Part shown: piece after piece, positions 1 through 7,202 of the stretch
Layout: each line of letters opens with the position of its first letter
Position numbering within the stretch: the first letter of the stretch is position 1
NCBI GenBank assembly: GCA_048497495.1
Contig: JAFHCF010000168.1
Location: forward strand, 1 to 16,824
Origin: JAFHCF01 sp048497495
GTDB taxonomy: Bacteria; Pseudomonadota; Alphaproteobacteria; Rhizobiales; Ancalomicrobiaceae
Direction: 5' to 3'
Length of the DNA: 16,824 nucleotides
Translations under genes and position numbers: made by a program
Notes under the pieces: generated by a model
Told to the model about the DNA's origin: nothing
What the model saw: only the letters and a program-made list of their open reading frames with translations
The model's database searches: none

Positions 1-1
1 G

Positions 2-2803
2 GAAACCGAGCCGATCGCCGCCGGCCTGCCCGAGACGCCCCCGCCTGCCGCCGCAACACCGTCCGCCGCCGCCCCGCCGCCGCCCGCGGCCGCCGCCACT
101 ACACCGCCGCCGCCCGCCGTGGCGCGGACGACCGCCGGCGATGCCGCGGTGCGCGTGACGGAGACCGCGTTGCCGATGGCCGGGACCGAAGCCGCCGCGC
201 CGCAGCCGCAGCCGGTGGTGCCGACCCCCGTGGCCTCCGATGCCCCGGCGGGCGAGTTGCCGGCGTCCGCCGTGCCGAAGCGCTCGCCCGACGAGCGGTT
301 GCCGGTGCGGGTCGAGGTCAAGCGCATCGGCAACATCGTGCGGATGAGTTTTCCCTTCCCCCAGAAGATCGCCGGCGCCGCCTTCAAGCGCGACGACACG
401 CTCTGGGTGATCTTCGACACCGACGACGTCGTCGACATCGCGGCGGTCGCGCCCAACCTCGGCGCGCTCGCCGGCAAGGTCGAACTGGAGCGGGCCGGTG
501 GCTGGCAGGCGCTCCGGGTGCGATTGACCGAACCGCTGCTCACCACCCTCGGCGCCGACGGCAACAGTTGGGTGCTGTCGATCGGCGAGATGGTGCTGGA
601 GCCGTCACGGCCGTTGAAACTGCGCCGGGAGCTGCGCGGCGACGGCACTGCCTCGCTGCGCGTCGATCTGCCCGACGGCGGCACGGTGCACGAGATCACC
701 GACCCGGTCGTCGGCGACCGCATCACCGTGGTCACCGCCCATGCGCCGGCGCGTGGGTTGCTCAAGGTGCAGCGCTTCGTCGACGTCGAGACGCTGCCCT
801 CGGCCCACGGCATCGCGGTGATCCCGCACAGCGACGATCTGCACGTGACGCTCGAGAACGGGCAGGTGACGATCGGGCGCGAGCGCGGCCTCAGCCTGTC
901 GCACGGCTCGGCGGACCAACCGGACGTGCCGGTGCCCAGGATGCAGACCGGGATTCATCGCATCCCCATCGATCCGAAGGCGTTCGAGCGCAGCGAGACG
1001 CCGGACTTCGAGGGGCGGGCGCGCGCGTTGCTCCAGGCGGTGATCGAGGCCAAGGACAAGCAGCGGCGGCAGGCGCGGATCGATCTGGCGGAGTTCTTCA
1101 TCGGCCATCGCTTCGCGCCGGAGGCCTTGGCGCAGTTGCGCATTCTGGCGGGTGAGGAATCGGGGATCGAACAGGACCCCGGTTTCATCGTTCTCTACGG
1201 CGCGGCGCAGACGCTGGCCGGACGCAGCGCCTCGGCGCTCAAGGCGCTGGCCCATTCGGTGGTCCAGGACAATTCCGACGCGGCGCTGTGGCGCACCATC
1301 GCGTCCGCCGATCAGGCCAAATGGGACGAGGCGCGCGAGAATTCGCTCAAGGCGACGACGGCGATCGGAGCCTATCCGCGCCCGGTGCAGAACCTGTTCA
1401 ATCTGGCGGCGGCCGACGCGGCGATCGAGCTCAACGACTTCGGCAACGGCGAGGCGCGGCTCGCCGAGATCGAGATGGAGACGCTGACGGCGGATCTCGC
1501 GGGGCGCTACGAGAACCTCCTCGCCCGGCTCGCCGACGCCGCCGGGCGGCCGGAGGACGCGACCATGCGTTGGGCGCGGGCGCGAGCCACCGGCGACCGC
1601 AAGGCGGAGGCGGAGGCCGACTACCGCGAGACCCGCCGGCTGATGCGCGACGGCAAGATCAGCCGCGAGGAGGCGATCGATCGAATGAAGTCGCTGGCCT
1701 TCGGCTGGCGTGGCGACGAGATCGAACTCAGGACCCTGCGGTTCCTCGCCGGTCTCGAGGCCGACGGCGGGCAGTATCGCGACGCCTTCCAGGCGATGCG
1801 CTCGGCCCTGATGGTGGCGCCCAATTCGGAGACGACGCGGCTCCTCCAGGACGAGATGGGGCAGCGCTTCCTGTCGCTCTATCTCGACGACGCCGACAAG
1901 GCGTTGCAGCCGGTCGAGGCGCTGGCGCTCTACTACGACTTCCGCGAACTGGTGCCGATCGGCCGGCGCGGCGACGAGGTGGTGCGCAAGCTCGCCGACC
2001 GGCTGGTCGCCGTCGACCTCTTGCCGCAGGCCGCCGAACTGCTCACCTATCAGGTCGACAACCGCCTGAAGGGCGCGGCGCGGGCGCAGATCGCCGCCGA
2101 TCTCGCCGTGATCCATCTGCTCGACCGCAAGCCGGAGCGGGCGTTGGCGGTTCTCAACAAGACCCGTCAGTCGCAGTTGCCGCTCAGCCTCGACCGCCAG
2201 CGCCGGCTGGTCGAGGTGCGGGCGCTCTCCGATTCCGGCCGCAACGAATTGGCGCTCGAACTGCTGTCGTCGCTCTCCGGCCGCGACGCGGTGCGGCTCA
2301 AGGCCGACATCCTGTGGAAGGCCAAGCGTTGGCGCGAGGCCGGCGAACGGCTCGAGGTGATGCTCGGCGGGCGCTGGTCCGACACCACGCCGCTCGACGA
2401 CCAGGAACGTCAGGACGTGTTGCGCACGGCGATCGCCTATGCGCTCGCCAACGACCAGCTCCAACTCGATCGGCTGCGCGGCAAGTTCATGACCAAGATG
2501 GCCGACAGCCCCAACGCCCACACATTCGACGTGGTGACCCGGCCGATCCAGTCCCAGGGCGGCGAATTCCGCGCCGTCGCCAAGGAGATCGCCTCGATCG
2601 ACACGATGCGCCAGTTCCTTCAGGAATATCGGGCGCAGTATCTCGATCCGAAGGCGGCAACGGTGGTGCCGGACGCCCCGGCGACGCCGGAGCCGATGAA
2701 GCCGGAAGCCAAGGCGAAGGCGCCCGAGCCCGCCAAGATCGCGGCCGCCGACCCCGCCGCCACCGCCTCGCCCAAGGCGGGGGAGAAGACGGCGACGCAT
2801 TGA
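2..2803 (+). CDS. TPR-repeat protein with AMIN-like N-terminal region, 5' partial
   Basis: The frame is open from the first bases of the window, so the true start lies upstream; the GTG at 119 is only the first in-window candidate. About 933 residues are visible. An Ala/Pro-rich linker comes first (to about base 300). A beta-rich stretch follows (about 300-600, containing VEVKRIGNIVRMSFPF and DTLWVIFDTDDVVDI) that resembles AMIN-type periplasmic domains. A long helical repeat region (about 1010-2500) has TPR-like helix pairs rich in Ala, Leu and Arg, and the tail is Ala/Pro/Lys-rich. Such architecture suggests an exported scaffold acting in the periplasm. The gene faces fliP tail to tail, so a motility-linked role is plausible from position only. 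No catalytic motif was seen. The family assignment is by eye; the coding call itself is strong because of length, clean frame and typical high-GC codon use. Confidence 0.8.
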   Translation, partial: ETEPIAAGLPETPPPAAATPSAAAPPPPAAAATTPPPPAVARTTAGDAAVRVTETALPMAGTEAAAPQPQPVVPTPVASDAPAGELPASAVPKRSPDERLPVRVEVKRIGNIVRMSFPFPQKIAGAAFKRDDTLWVIFDTDDVVDIAAVAPNLGALAGKVELERAGGWQALRVRLTEPLLTTLGADGNSWVLSIGEMVLEPSRPLKLRRELRGDGTASLRVDLPDGGTVHEITDPVVGDRITVVTAHAPARGLLKVQRFVDVETLPSAHGIAVIPHSDDLHVTLENGQVTIGRERGLSLSHGSADQPDVPVPRMQTGIHRIPIDPKAFERSETPDFEGRARALLQAVIEAKDKQRRQARIDLAEFFIGHRFAPEALAQLRILAGEESGIEQDPGFIVLYGAAQTLAGRSASALKALAHSVVQDNSDAALWRTIASADQAKWDEARENSLKATTAIGAYPRPVQNLFNLAAADAAIELNDFGNGEARLAEIEMETLTADLAGRYENLLARLADAAGRPEDATMRWARARATGDRKAEAEADYRETRRLMRDGKISREEAIDRMKSLAFGWRGDEIELRTLRFLAGLEADGGQYRDAFQAMRSALMVAPNSETTRLLQDEMGQRFLSLYLDDADKALQPVEALALYYDFRELVPIGRRGDEVVRKLADRLVAVDLLPQAAELLTYQVDNRLKGAARAQIAADLAVIHLLDRKPERALAVLNKTRQSQLPLSLDRQRRLVEVRALSDSGRNELALELLSSLSGRDAVRLKADILWKAKRWREAGERLEVMLGGRWSDTTPLDDQERQDVLRTAIAYALANDQLQLDRLRGKFMTKMADSPNAHTFDVVTRPIQSQGGEFRAVAKEIASIDTMRQFLQEYRAQYLDPKAATVVPDAPATPEPMKPEAKAKAPEPAKIAAADPAATASPKAGEKTATH

Positions 2804-2822
2804 GGGCGGCGGAATTCGAGAG

Positions 2823-2933
2823 CGTAGGGTGGAATAAGCGAAGCCGTATTCCGCCGGCCGAATCCGCGTGGAACCACCGCGCCGGAGCCAATGGGGCGCC
2901 GGCGGAATACGCCTCCGGCTATTTCGCCCGACG
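2823..2933. repeat. Pair of inverted REP-like units between convergent genes
   Basis: Two 34-base units lie head to head. Unit 1 is 2823-2856 on the plus strand and unit 2 is 2900-2933 on the minus strand. Aligned, 27 of 34 positions agree, and both end in an identical GTATTCCGCCG. Each unit is itself partly self-complementary (for example GGAATA near the middle against TATTCC near the end of unit 1). The 43-base spacer is unremarkable. The arrangement resembles a BIME-style REP doublet. Because it sits between the stop of the TPR gene and the stop of fliP, it could fold in both transcripts and act as a bidirectional terminator or 3' stabiliser. The repeat is seen directly; the role is inferred. 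Confidence 0.7.
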
Positions 2934-2938
2934 GTGCC

Positions 2939-3775
2939 TCACCCGAAGCTCTTGACCAGACTTCCCGCCACCAGGTTCCAGCCGTCGACCAGCACGAAGA
3001 AGATCAGCTTGAACGGCAGCGAGATGGTCGCCGGCGGCAGCATCATCATGCCCATCGACATCAGGATCGAGGCGACGACGAGGTCGATCACCAGGAAGGG
3101 CAGGTAGAGCAGGAAGCCGATCTCGAAGGCGCGGCGCAGTTCGGAGATCATGAAGGCGGGGATGAGGACGCGCAGGCTGAGATCCTCGGGCGCCTCGGGG
3201 CGCTCCTCGCGGGCGAGCTCGAGGAACAGGGCGACGTCCTTCTCGCGCACGTGGGTGCGCATGAACTCGTGGAACGGTGGGGTGCCGCGCTCGAAGGCCT
3301 GCTGGAGTTCGATGGTGCCGTCGGTCAGCGGCTTGATCGCCTCGTCGTAGGCACGATTGAAGGTCGGCGCCATGACGAAGGCGGTGAGGAAGACGGCGAG
3401 CGACACCATCACCGAGTTGGGCGGCGCGGTCTGCAGGCCGATGGCCGAGCGCAGCAGCGACAGCACCACGACGATGCGGGTGAAGCTCGTCACCATGACG
3501 ACGATCGACGGAGCGATCGACAGGAGGGTGATCAACGCGACCAGTTGCACCGCGCGTTCGGAAACGCTGGTCGAGGTGCCGAAATTGACCGAGATGTCCT
3601 GAGCCGAGACCGGCCCGATGCCCGCCAGCAGGCCGACGAGGGCGAACGCCAGCGCGAGCAGCACCGTCGCCGCGGCGGCGCGAAGCGCCACGCCGAGATC
3701 GCCTCGCGCCGCGCCCGCCGCCGGGTGGCGCGACGAAGGCTGCGCGACCTCGGCGTCGGCGGTCGTCCGGGTCAT
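2939..3775 (-). CDS. fliP: Flagellar biosynthesis protein FliP (export gate)
   Basis: This 278-residue FliP is an inner-membrane core subunit of the flagellar type III export gate, where it assembles with FliQ and FliR. Hallmarks are visible: PSIVVMVTSFTRIVVVLSLL, then IGLQTAPPNSVMVSLAVFLT, the periplasmic segment with AFERGTPPFHEFM, and the C-terminal LPFLVIDLVVASILMSMGMM and LPFKLIFFVLVDGWNLVAGSL. A hydrophobic stretch ending PVSA before QDISVNFG looks like the cleavable FliP signal peptide, preceded by an unusually long (about 30-residue) N-terminal extension. The ATG at 3775 is preferred because it forms an ATGA overlap with the fliO stop, implying translational coupling. Length slightly exceeds the usual 245-250 residues because of that extension. 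Confidence 0.97.
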   Translation of the reverse strand: MTRTTADAEVAQPSSRHPAAGAARGDLGVALRAAAATVLLALAFALVGLLAGIGPVSAQDISVNFGTSTSVSERAVQLVALITLLSIAPSIVVMVTSFTRIVVVLSLLRSAIGLQTAPPNSVMVSLAVFLTAFVMAPTFNRAYDEAIKPLTDGTIELQQAFERGTPPFHEFMRTHVREKDVALFLELAREERPEAPEDLSLRVLIPAFMISELRRAFEIGFLLYLPFLVIDLVVASILMSMGMMMLPPATISLPFKLIFFVLVDGWNLVAGSLVKSFG

Positions 3776-5238
3776 CGACGTTGCTGTCCGGAAATCTCGG
3801 CGAGAAGCCGCGCCATTTCTTCCTCGAGTTCGTCGAGCGGGGCATGGGGGGCCTCGACCGGCGGCGGCGCCACCGGCGGGGCGGCGGCGGCCGGCTCGTC
3901 GTGCGGCGCGGGCTCGGCGAATCGCGGCTCGATCCGCTCGGTGGCGGGCTCCGGCTTCGGAGCCGGCGGGGCCTCTTGCGCGACGGCGGTCTCGACGGCC
4001 TTCGGCCGGTCGGCGGACGCGGCGACGACGAGATCGAGTTCGCTGAGCAGGTCGACCTCCAACTGCGTCGGCTCGGGCGCCGGTCCGGCGGCGAGATTGG
4101 ACAGCGCGCGTTCGATCTCGCCGGCGATGTCGGCGTGTTCCATGCGAGCCGCCGCCGACGACGGCGCCGGAGTGAGCGGCGGCGGGACGGGAGCCGGCAT
4201 CGGCATCGGAGCGGGAGCCGGCATCGGAGCCGGCGGCGGCACCGGCTTCGGAGCGGTCACGACGTCCACGGCGGCGGCGGCGACCATCGGCGGGATCAGC
4301 GGGGCGATCACCACCACCGGCTCGGGCTTCGGCGCGGGCCTCGGCGCGGGCGGGACCGGAGCGGGTACGACCTCGGTCGCGGCTCTCTGCACCGGCTTCG
4401 CTCCGACCGGGGCGGGGACCGGCTTCGGCGCGGCGCCGTCGTCGGCGGCCTGGGGCGGCGCGGGCGGGCGCGGACGGATGGGCGGTTGCGGCGGGACGGC
4501 GGGTTCGGCGCCGGCGCGAGGCGCGCCATCCTGGGGGGCGCCGGGGCGCGGGGCCTGTCGGAGCGGGGCATCTTGGGCGTTCTGGGGCGGGCGGGGTCCG
4601 CGCGGCGGCTGGGGGGCGGCGACCGGCGCCGCGCCGACGGGCTCGCCGATCGGCTTGGGGCGCGGCGGCGGCGGCGGCGGGGCGGTCTCGGCGCGGCCGA
4701 GCGGCGCGTCGAAGAGCGTGTCGTCGTCGATCGGCGATTCGATCGGCCGATGGCCCTCCGGCTCGGCCGGCGACCGGTTCATGCGCGAGCGGACGAAGGC
4801 GCCGGCGCTGGCGACGGCGGAGGCGAGGGCCGCCGCGCCCGGAAGGGATCTGGCGCGCGTCTCCTCCTCGGAGGGGGCGGGCACGGCCGTCGGCACGGAT
4901 GTGACCACGGGGCCGGCGGGGCGCGCGGCGACGGTCGGGGGGCCGCGCAGGATGCGGCTCTCCACCAGGAGATCGTTGGGGCCGCCGATCATCACCAGAT
5001 GCTCGACGTCGTCGCGGCGGACGAGGAGCAGGCGGCGGCGACCGTCGACCGGGGCGGCGTCGACCACCGAGAGGCGGTGTCCGCGACCGCCGAAATGGGT
5101 GCTCCCCGAGAATCGTCGGAAGAGCCAGGCGAGGGCGACGAGCAGGACGACGACGACGATCAGCGCCAGGATCATCTGAACGGCGCGACCGCCGTCGGAT
5201 CCGAGTTGGGTGTTCAACCAATCCCGCAAGGCGTTCAT
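3772..5238 (-). CDS. fliO: Flagellar biosynthesis protein FliO with long Pro/Ala-rich tail
   Basis: FliO is a bitopic membrane protein that helps FliP assemble into the export gate. Residues about 20-43 form one membrane helix (MILALIVVVVLLVALAWLF). They are followed by the typical small FliO cytoplasmic module (RRFSG, then LSVVDAAPVDGRRRLLLVRR, then HLVMIGGPNDLLVE). At 488 residues it is several times longer than the usual 100-150. Residues from about 110 to 370 are low-complexity Pro/Ala, and two helical islands follow near the end (IAGEIERALSNL and LDELEEEMARLLAEI). The start is supported by GGAG eight bases before the ATG. It is the first gene of the minus-strand fliO-fliP unit and diverges from flgB. 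Assignment rests on the N-terminal module plus linkage to fliP. Confidence 0.9.
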   Translation of the reverse strand: MNALRDWLNTQLGSDGGRAVQMILALIVVVVLLVALAWLFRRFSGSTHFGGRGHRLSVVDAAPVDGRRRLLLVRRDDVEHLVMIGGPNDLLVESRILRGPPTVAARPAGPVVTSVPTAVPAPSEEETRARSLPGAAALASAVASAGAFVRSRMNRSPAEPEGHRPIESPIDDDTLFDAPLGRAETAPPPPPPRPKPIGEPVGAAPVAAPQPPRGPRPPQNAQDAPLRQAPRPGAPQDGAPRAGAEPAVPPQPPIRPRPPAPPQAADDGAAPKPVPAPVGAKPVQRAATEVVPAPVPPAPRPAPKPEPVVVIAPLIPPMVAAAAVDVVTAPKPVPPPAPMPAPAPMPMPAPVPPPLTPAPSSAAARMEHADIAGEIERALSNLAAGPAPEPTQLEVDLLSELDLVVAASADRPKAVETAVAQEAPPAPKPEPATERIEPRFAEPAPHDEPAAAAPPVAPPPVEAPHAPLDELEEEMARLLAEISGQQRR

Positions 5239-5323
5239 CCGTCATTCTCCGCGTGGGTCCGATCCGCGCGCGCCTCGTCCGAAGCCGTGCGCGAATCTGC
5301 CCTGACGTCCAGATGTTAAACAA

Positions 5324-5344
5324 GATCGGCGAAATTTGCCGATC
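5324..5344. promoter_or_regulatory. Near-palindrome in the fliO/flgB divergent control region
   Basis: GATCGGC and GCCGATC form perfect 7-base arms around a GAAATTT centre. The whole 21 bases differ from a perfect palindrome only in the centre. The site lies about 85 bases upstream of fliO and 170 upstream of flgB, where a dimeric regulator controlling both directions could bind, although an RNA hairpin is also possible. No known regulator consensus was matched. Confidence 0.5.
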
Positions 5345-5431
5345 GTACCCCTCGCGGTTTACCGAAAGTTCACACAAAAGGCGAGCCTTGCCGGCAGTCG
5401 GCCGCGCCTCGACCCGTTTTGGGATGGGGTC

Positions 5432-5446
5432 TTAACCTCTCGTTAA
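5432..5446 (+). promoter_or_regulatory. CtrA-type binding box TTAA-N7-TTAA
   Basis: TTAA, seven bases (CCTCTCG), TTAA, then CC matches the full alphaproteobacterial CtrA consensus TTAA-N7-TTAA. It lies 67 bases before the flgB start in the fliO/flgB divergent gap. Full sites are rare in DNA this GC-rich. CtrA activates early flagellar genes in Caulobacter and motility genes in several relatives, so control of the flgB-flhB run, and perhaps fliO-fliP, is the natural reading. Binding is inferred from the motif alone. Confidence 0.75.
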
Positions 5447-5513
5447 CCATGGACTGGGAAAATCTTGCCGAGTGCGACGTCTCGATCGAGGCGGGCCTCG
5501 GATGGAGACGGAC

Positions 5514-5948
5514 ATGGCGATCGGCGATCTCAGGCTCATGGACACGCTGCGGACCAAGATGCAGTGGCATCAGGCGCGCCAGAGGGTGCTCGCCGAGAAC
5601 GTCGCCAATTCCGATACGCCGCGTTATCGCGGCAAGGACCTGAAGGCGCCGGATCTGCCGGGCGCGCGCGGCGCCACCGCGGACGGCGCGGCGAAGTCGA
5701 CGCTCGGCGCGCGGGTCGCCTCGGTCTCGCTGGCGGTCACCCAGCCCGGCCACGTCGTCGGACGAAACGGCTCCCATGGCTTCAAGTCCGATGCGGCGGC
5801 GCGTTTCGAGGTGACGCCCAACGGCAACGCGGTCGATCTCGAGGAGGAGATGGCCAAGTCGGCGGAGAACCAACTCGACTACCAGACCGCCGCCTCACTC
5901 TATCAACAGTCGATGTCGCTGATCCGCACCGCGCTCGGGCGCAAGTGA
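5514..5948 (+). CDS. flgB: Flagellar basal-body proximal rod protein FlgB
   Basis: FlgB (144 residues) is a proximal rod subunit exported through the type III gate. The sequence begins MAIGDLRLMDTLRTKMQWHQ and carries the rod-family signature ENVANSDTPRYRGKDL near residue 30. The C-terminal helix (EMAKSAENQLDYQTAASLYQQSM in part) is typical of FlgB. The ATG at 5514 is chosen because GGAGA ends five bases upstream; an in-frame ATG at 5502 and a GTG at 5472 are less likely starts. It is the first gene of the plus-strand rod/export run, directly downstream of the CtrA-type box. Confidence 0.95.
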   Translation: MAIGDLRLMDTLRTKMQWHQARQRVLAENVANSDTPRYRGKDLKAPDLPGARGATADGAAKSTLGARVASVSLAVTQPGHVVGRNGSHGFKSDAAARFEVTPNGNAVDLEEEMAKSAENQLDYQTAASLYQQSMSLIRTALGRK

Positions 5949-5993
5949 CGCCGCCGCGCCCGAACCAGACGCTTCTCACGAGGGAAGACGCTC

Positions 5994-6410
5994 ATGTCGA
6001 TGGAATTCAACCAATCACTCAAGATCGCCGCGTCGGGCCTCAGGGCCCAGTCGGGGCGGATGCGGATCATCGCCGAGAACGTCGCCAACGCCGATTCGAC
6101 GGCGCGCATGCCCGACGGTGACCCCTATCGACGCAAGGTGCCGACCTTCTCGGCGAAGTTCGACAAGGAACTCGGCGCCCAGCGGGTCGATCTCGGACGG
6201 GTCGAGCGCGACCGGTCGGACTTCAAGACCCGTTACGAGCCGGGCCATCCGGCGGCCGACGCCAACGGCTACGTCAAATATCCCAATGTCGAGCCGCTGA
6301 TCGAGTCGGTCGACATGCGGGCGGCGCAGCGCTCCTACGAGGCCAATCTCAACATCGTCACCGCGACGCGGCGGATGATCCTGAAGACCCTCGACATCCT
6401 GAAAGTCTGA
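5994..6410 (+). CDS. flgC: Flagellar basal-body proximal rod protein FlgC
   Basis: FlgC (138 residues) is the second proximal rod component. It shows the N-terminal rod helix (NQSLKIAASGLRAQSGRM) followed by IIAENVANADSTARMPDGDP, then PYRRKVPTF and the FlgC-typical VKYPNVEPLIESVDMRAA. The C-terminal rod helix is AQRSYEANLNIVTATRRM, ending in LKTLDILKV. GAGGGAAG about seven bases upstream is a good ribosome site for the ATG at 5994; a second in-frame ATG at 6000 is closer to many FlgC starts but less well spaced. It lies 45 bases after flgB. Confidence 0.96.
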   Translation: MSMEFNQSLKIAASGLRAQSGRMRIIAENVANADSTARMPDGDPYRRKVPTFSAKFDKELGAQRVDLGRVERDRSDFKTRYEPGHPAADANGYVKYPNVEPLIESVDMRAAQRSYEANLNIVTATRRMILKTLDILKV

Positions 6411-6460
6411 ACCGGGCGCGGCATCGCGCCGCGCCGCGCCCTCTCTCGTGGAGAAGCCTC

Positions 6461-6769
6461 ATGTCGACCGCCGCCATCGCCGCCAATGCCTATCGTGTCG
6501 CCCAGGGGCTCGCGAATCGATCCGAACCGCGTCAGATTGCCGAGGTCGGCAAGCCGGACTTCGGCCAGATGGTCAAGGCGGCGCTCGGCGACGTGGTCGA
6601 CCAGGGACGATCGGCGGAGAACAAGACGCTGGCCTACGCCAACGGCAAGGCCGACGTGGTCGACGTGGTGACGGCGGTCGCCGAGACGCAGGCGGCCTTC
6701 GAGACGATGGTGACGCTGCGCGACAAGGTGATCTCGGCCTACGAGGACATCATGAAGATGCCGATCTGA
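6461..6769 (+). CDS. fliE: Flagellar hook-basal body complex protein FliE
   Basis: FliE (102 residues) links the MS ring to the proximal rod and is among the first exported substrates. The C-terminal half is diagnostic: DVVTAVAETQAAFETMVTLR, then DKVISAYEDIMKMPI. The N-terminal part is Ala-rich and poorly conserved, as usual. GGAGAAG lies six bases before the ATG. Order flgB-flgC-fliE with short gaps is standard. A 148-base gap with two hairpins separates it from fliQ. Confidence 0.95.
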   Translation: MSTAAIAANAYRVAQGLANRSEPRQIAEVGKPDFGQMVKAALGDVVDQGRSAENKTLAYANGKADVVDVVTAVAETQAAFETMVTLRDKVISAYEDIMKMPI

Positions 6770-6804
6770 GGCGATGAGCCGCGATCGGCTCGCGGGCGGA
6801 GGGT

Positions 6805-6827
6805 GACCGGACCCGAAAGGTCCGGTC
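6805..6827 (+). other. Perfect 9-bp hairpin between fliE and fliQ
   Basis: GACCGGACC, loop CGAAA, GGTCCGGTC: a perfect 9-bp stem with a 5-base loop starting 36 bases after the fliE stop. No T-tract follows, so it is not a classical intrinsic terminator. It could be an attenuator, an RNA processing or stability element that lowers fliQ-flhB relative to the rod genes, or an operator. Confidence 0.55.
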
Positions 6828-6855
6828 GAACGATCCTCGCTCCATCGAGACACGA

Positions 6856-6896
6856 GAGCGGCCCGCGACCCGACGCGATCGGATCGAAAGCCGCTC
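6856..6896 (+). repeat. Structured hairpin repeat, copy 1 (before fliQ)
   Basis: The outer stem is GAGCGGC (6856-6862) with GCCGCTC (6890-6896), followed by a symmetric 3x3 internal loop. The inner stem is CGA-C-CCGA with TCGG-A-TCG around loop CGCGA (6866-6886). The inner part recurs almost identically at 11775-11801 with the same loop. It ends just before the fliQ ribosome site (GAGGGGA, from 6904), so folding could influence fliQ translation. The structure was derived by hand pairing. Confidence 0.55.
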
Positions 6897-6917
6897 GCCA
6901 ACCGAGGGGACGGGCCG

Positions 6918-7184
6918 GTGACCGGTGCGGAAGTTATCGACATCGCGCGCGACGGGATCTTCACCCTGGTGTTGGTGGCGGCCCCGGTGATGGTCGTCGG
7001 CCTCGTCGTCGGCGTGATCATCGGCCTCCTGCAGGCGGTGACGCAGGTCCAGGAAGCCACCCTGGTCTACGTCCCCAAGATCCTCGCCATCTTCGCCACC
7101 ATGCTCCTCGCCTTTCCCTTCATGGGGGCGGTGATGTCCTCCTACATGGAGCGGATCATGACGCGGATCGCCGGCGGTGGCTGA
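6918..7184 (+). CDS. fliQ: Flagellar biosynthesis protein FliQ (export gate)
   Basis: FliQ (88 residues) is a two-helix inner-membrane subunit wrapped around the FliP-FliR core of the type III export gate. It shows helix 1 (FTLVLVAAPVMVVGLVVGVI), the highly conserved GLLQAVTQVQEATLVYVPKI loop, then helix 2 (LAIFATMLLAFPFMGAVM). Length matches the family norm of about 88-90. The start is GTG, supported by GAGGGGA eight bases upstream and by the family-typical N-terminus (TGAEVIDIARDGIF). It is followed 18 bases later by fliR. Confidence 0.97.
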   Translation: MTGAEVIDIARDGIFTLVLVAAPVMVVGLVVGVIIGLLQAVTQVQEATLVYVPKILAIFATMLLAFPFMGAVMSSYMERIMTRIAGGG

Positions 7185-7202
7185 GCGAACGGGGGCGCGA
7201 GG

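Noticed and set aside
605..2800. A 731-codon minus-strand frame opposite the TPR gene
   Set aside because: Shadow of the real plus-strand gene caused by high-GC third positions; low-complexity Arg/Leu composition and no motifs.
4190..4250. Possible tandem-repeat array (GGAGCCGGCATC-type units)
   Set aside because: Short imperfect units explained by Pro-Ala-Met-Pro codon runs inside fliO; no array beyond the coding low complexity.
2891..5319. Long plus-strand frames opposite fliP and fliO, with Gly/Ala repeats
   Set aside because: They mirror the Pro/Ala-rich tail of FliO on the other strand; the repeats come from the low-complexity fliO sequence.
3776..5377. Upstream in-frame extension of fliP through fliO (812-codon frame)
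   Set aside because: FliP similarity begins only after 3775, the extension overlaps fliO in another frame, and the ATGA overlap gives a natural start.
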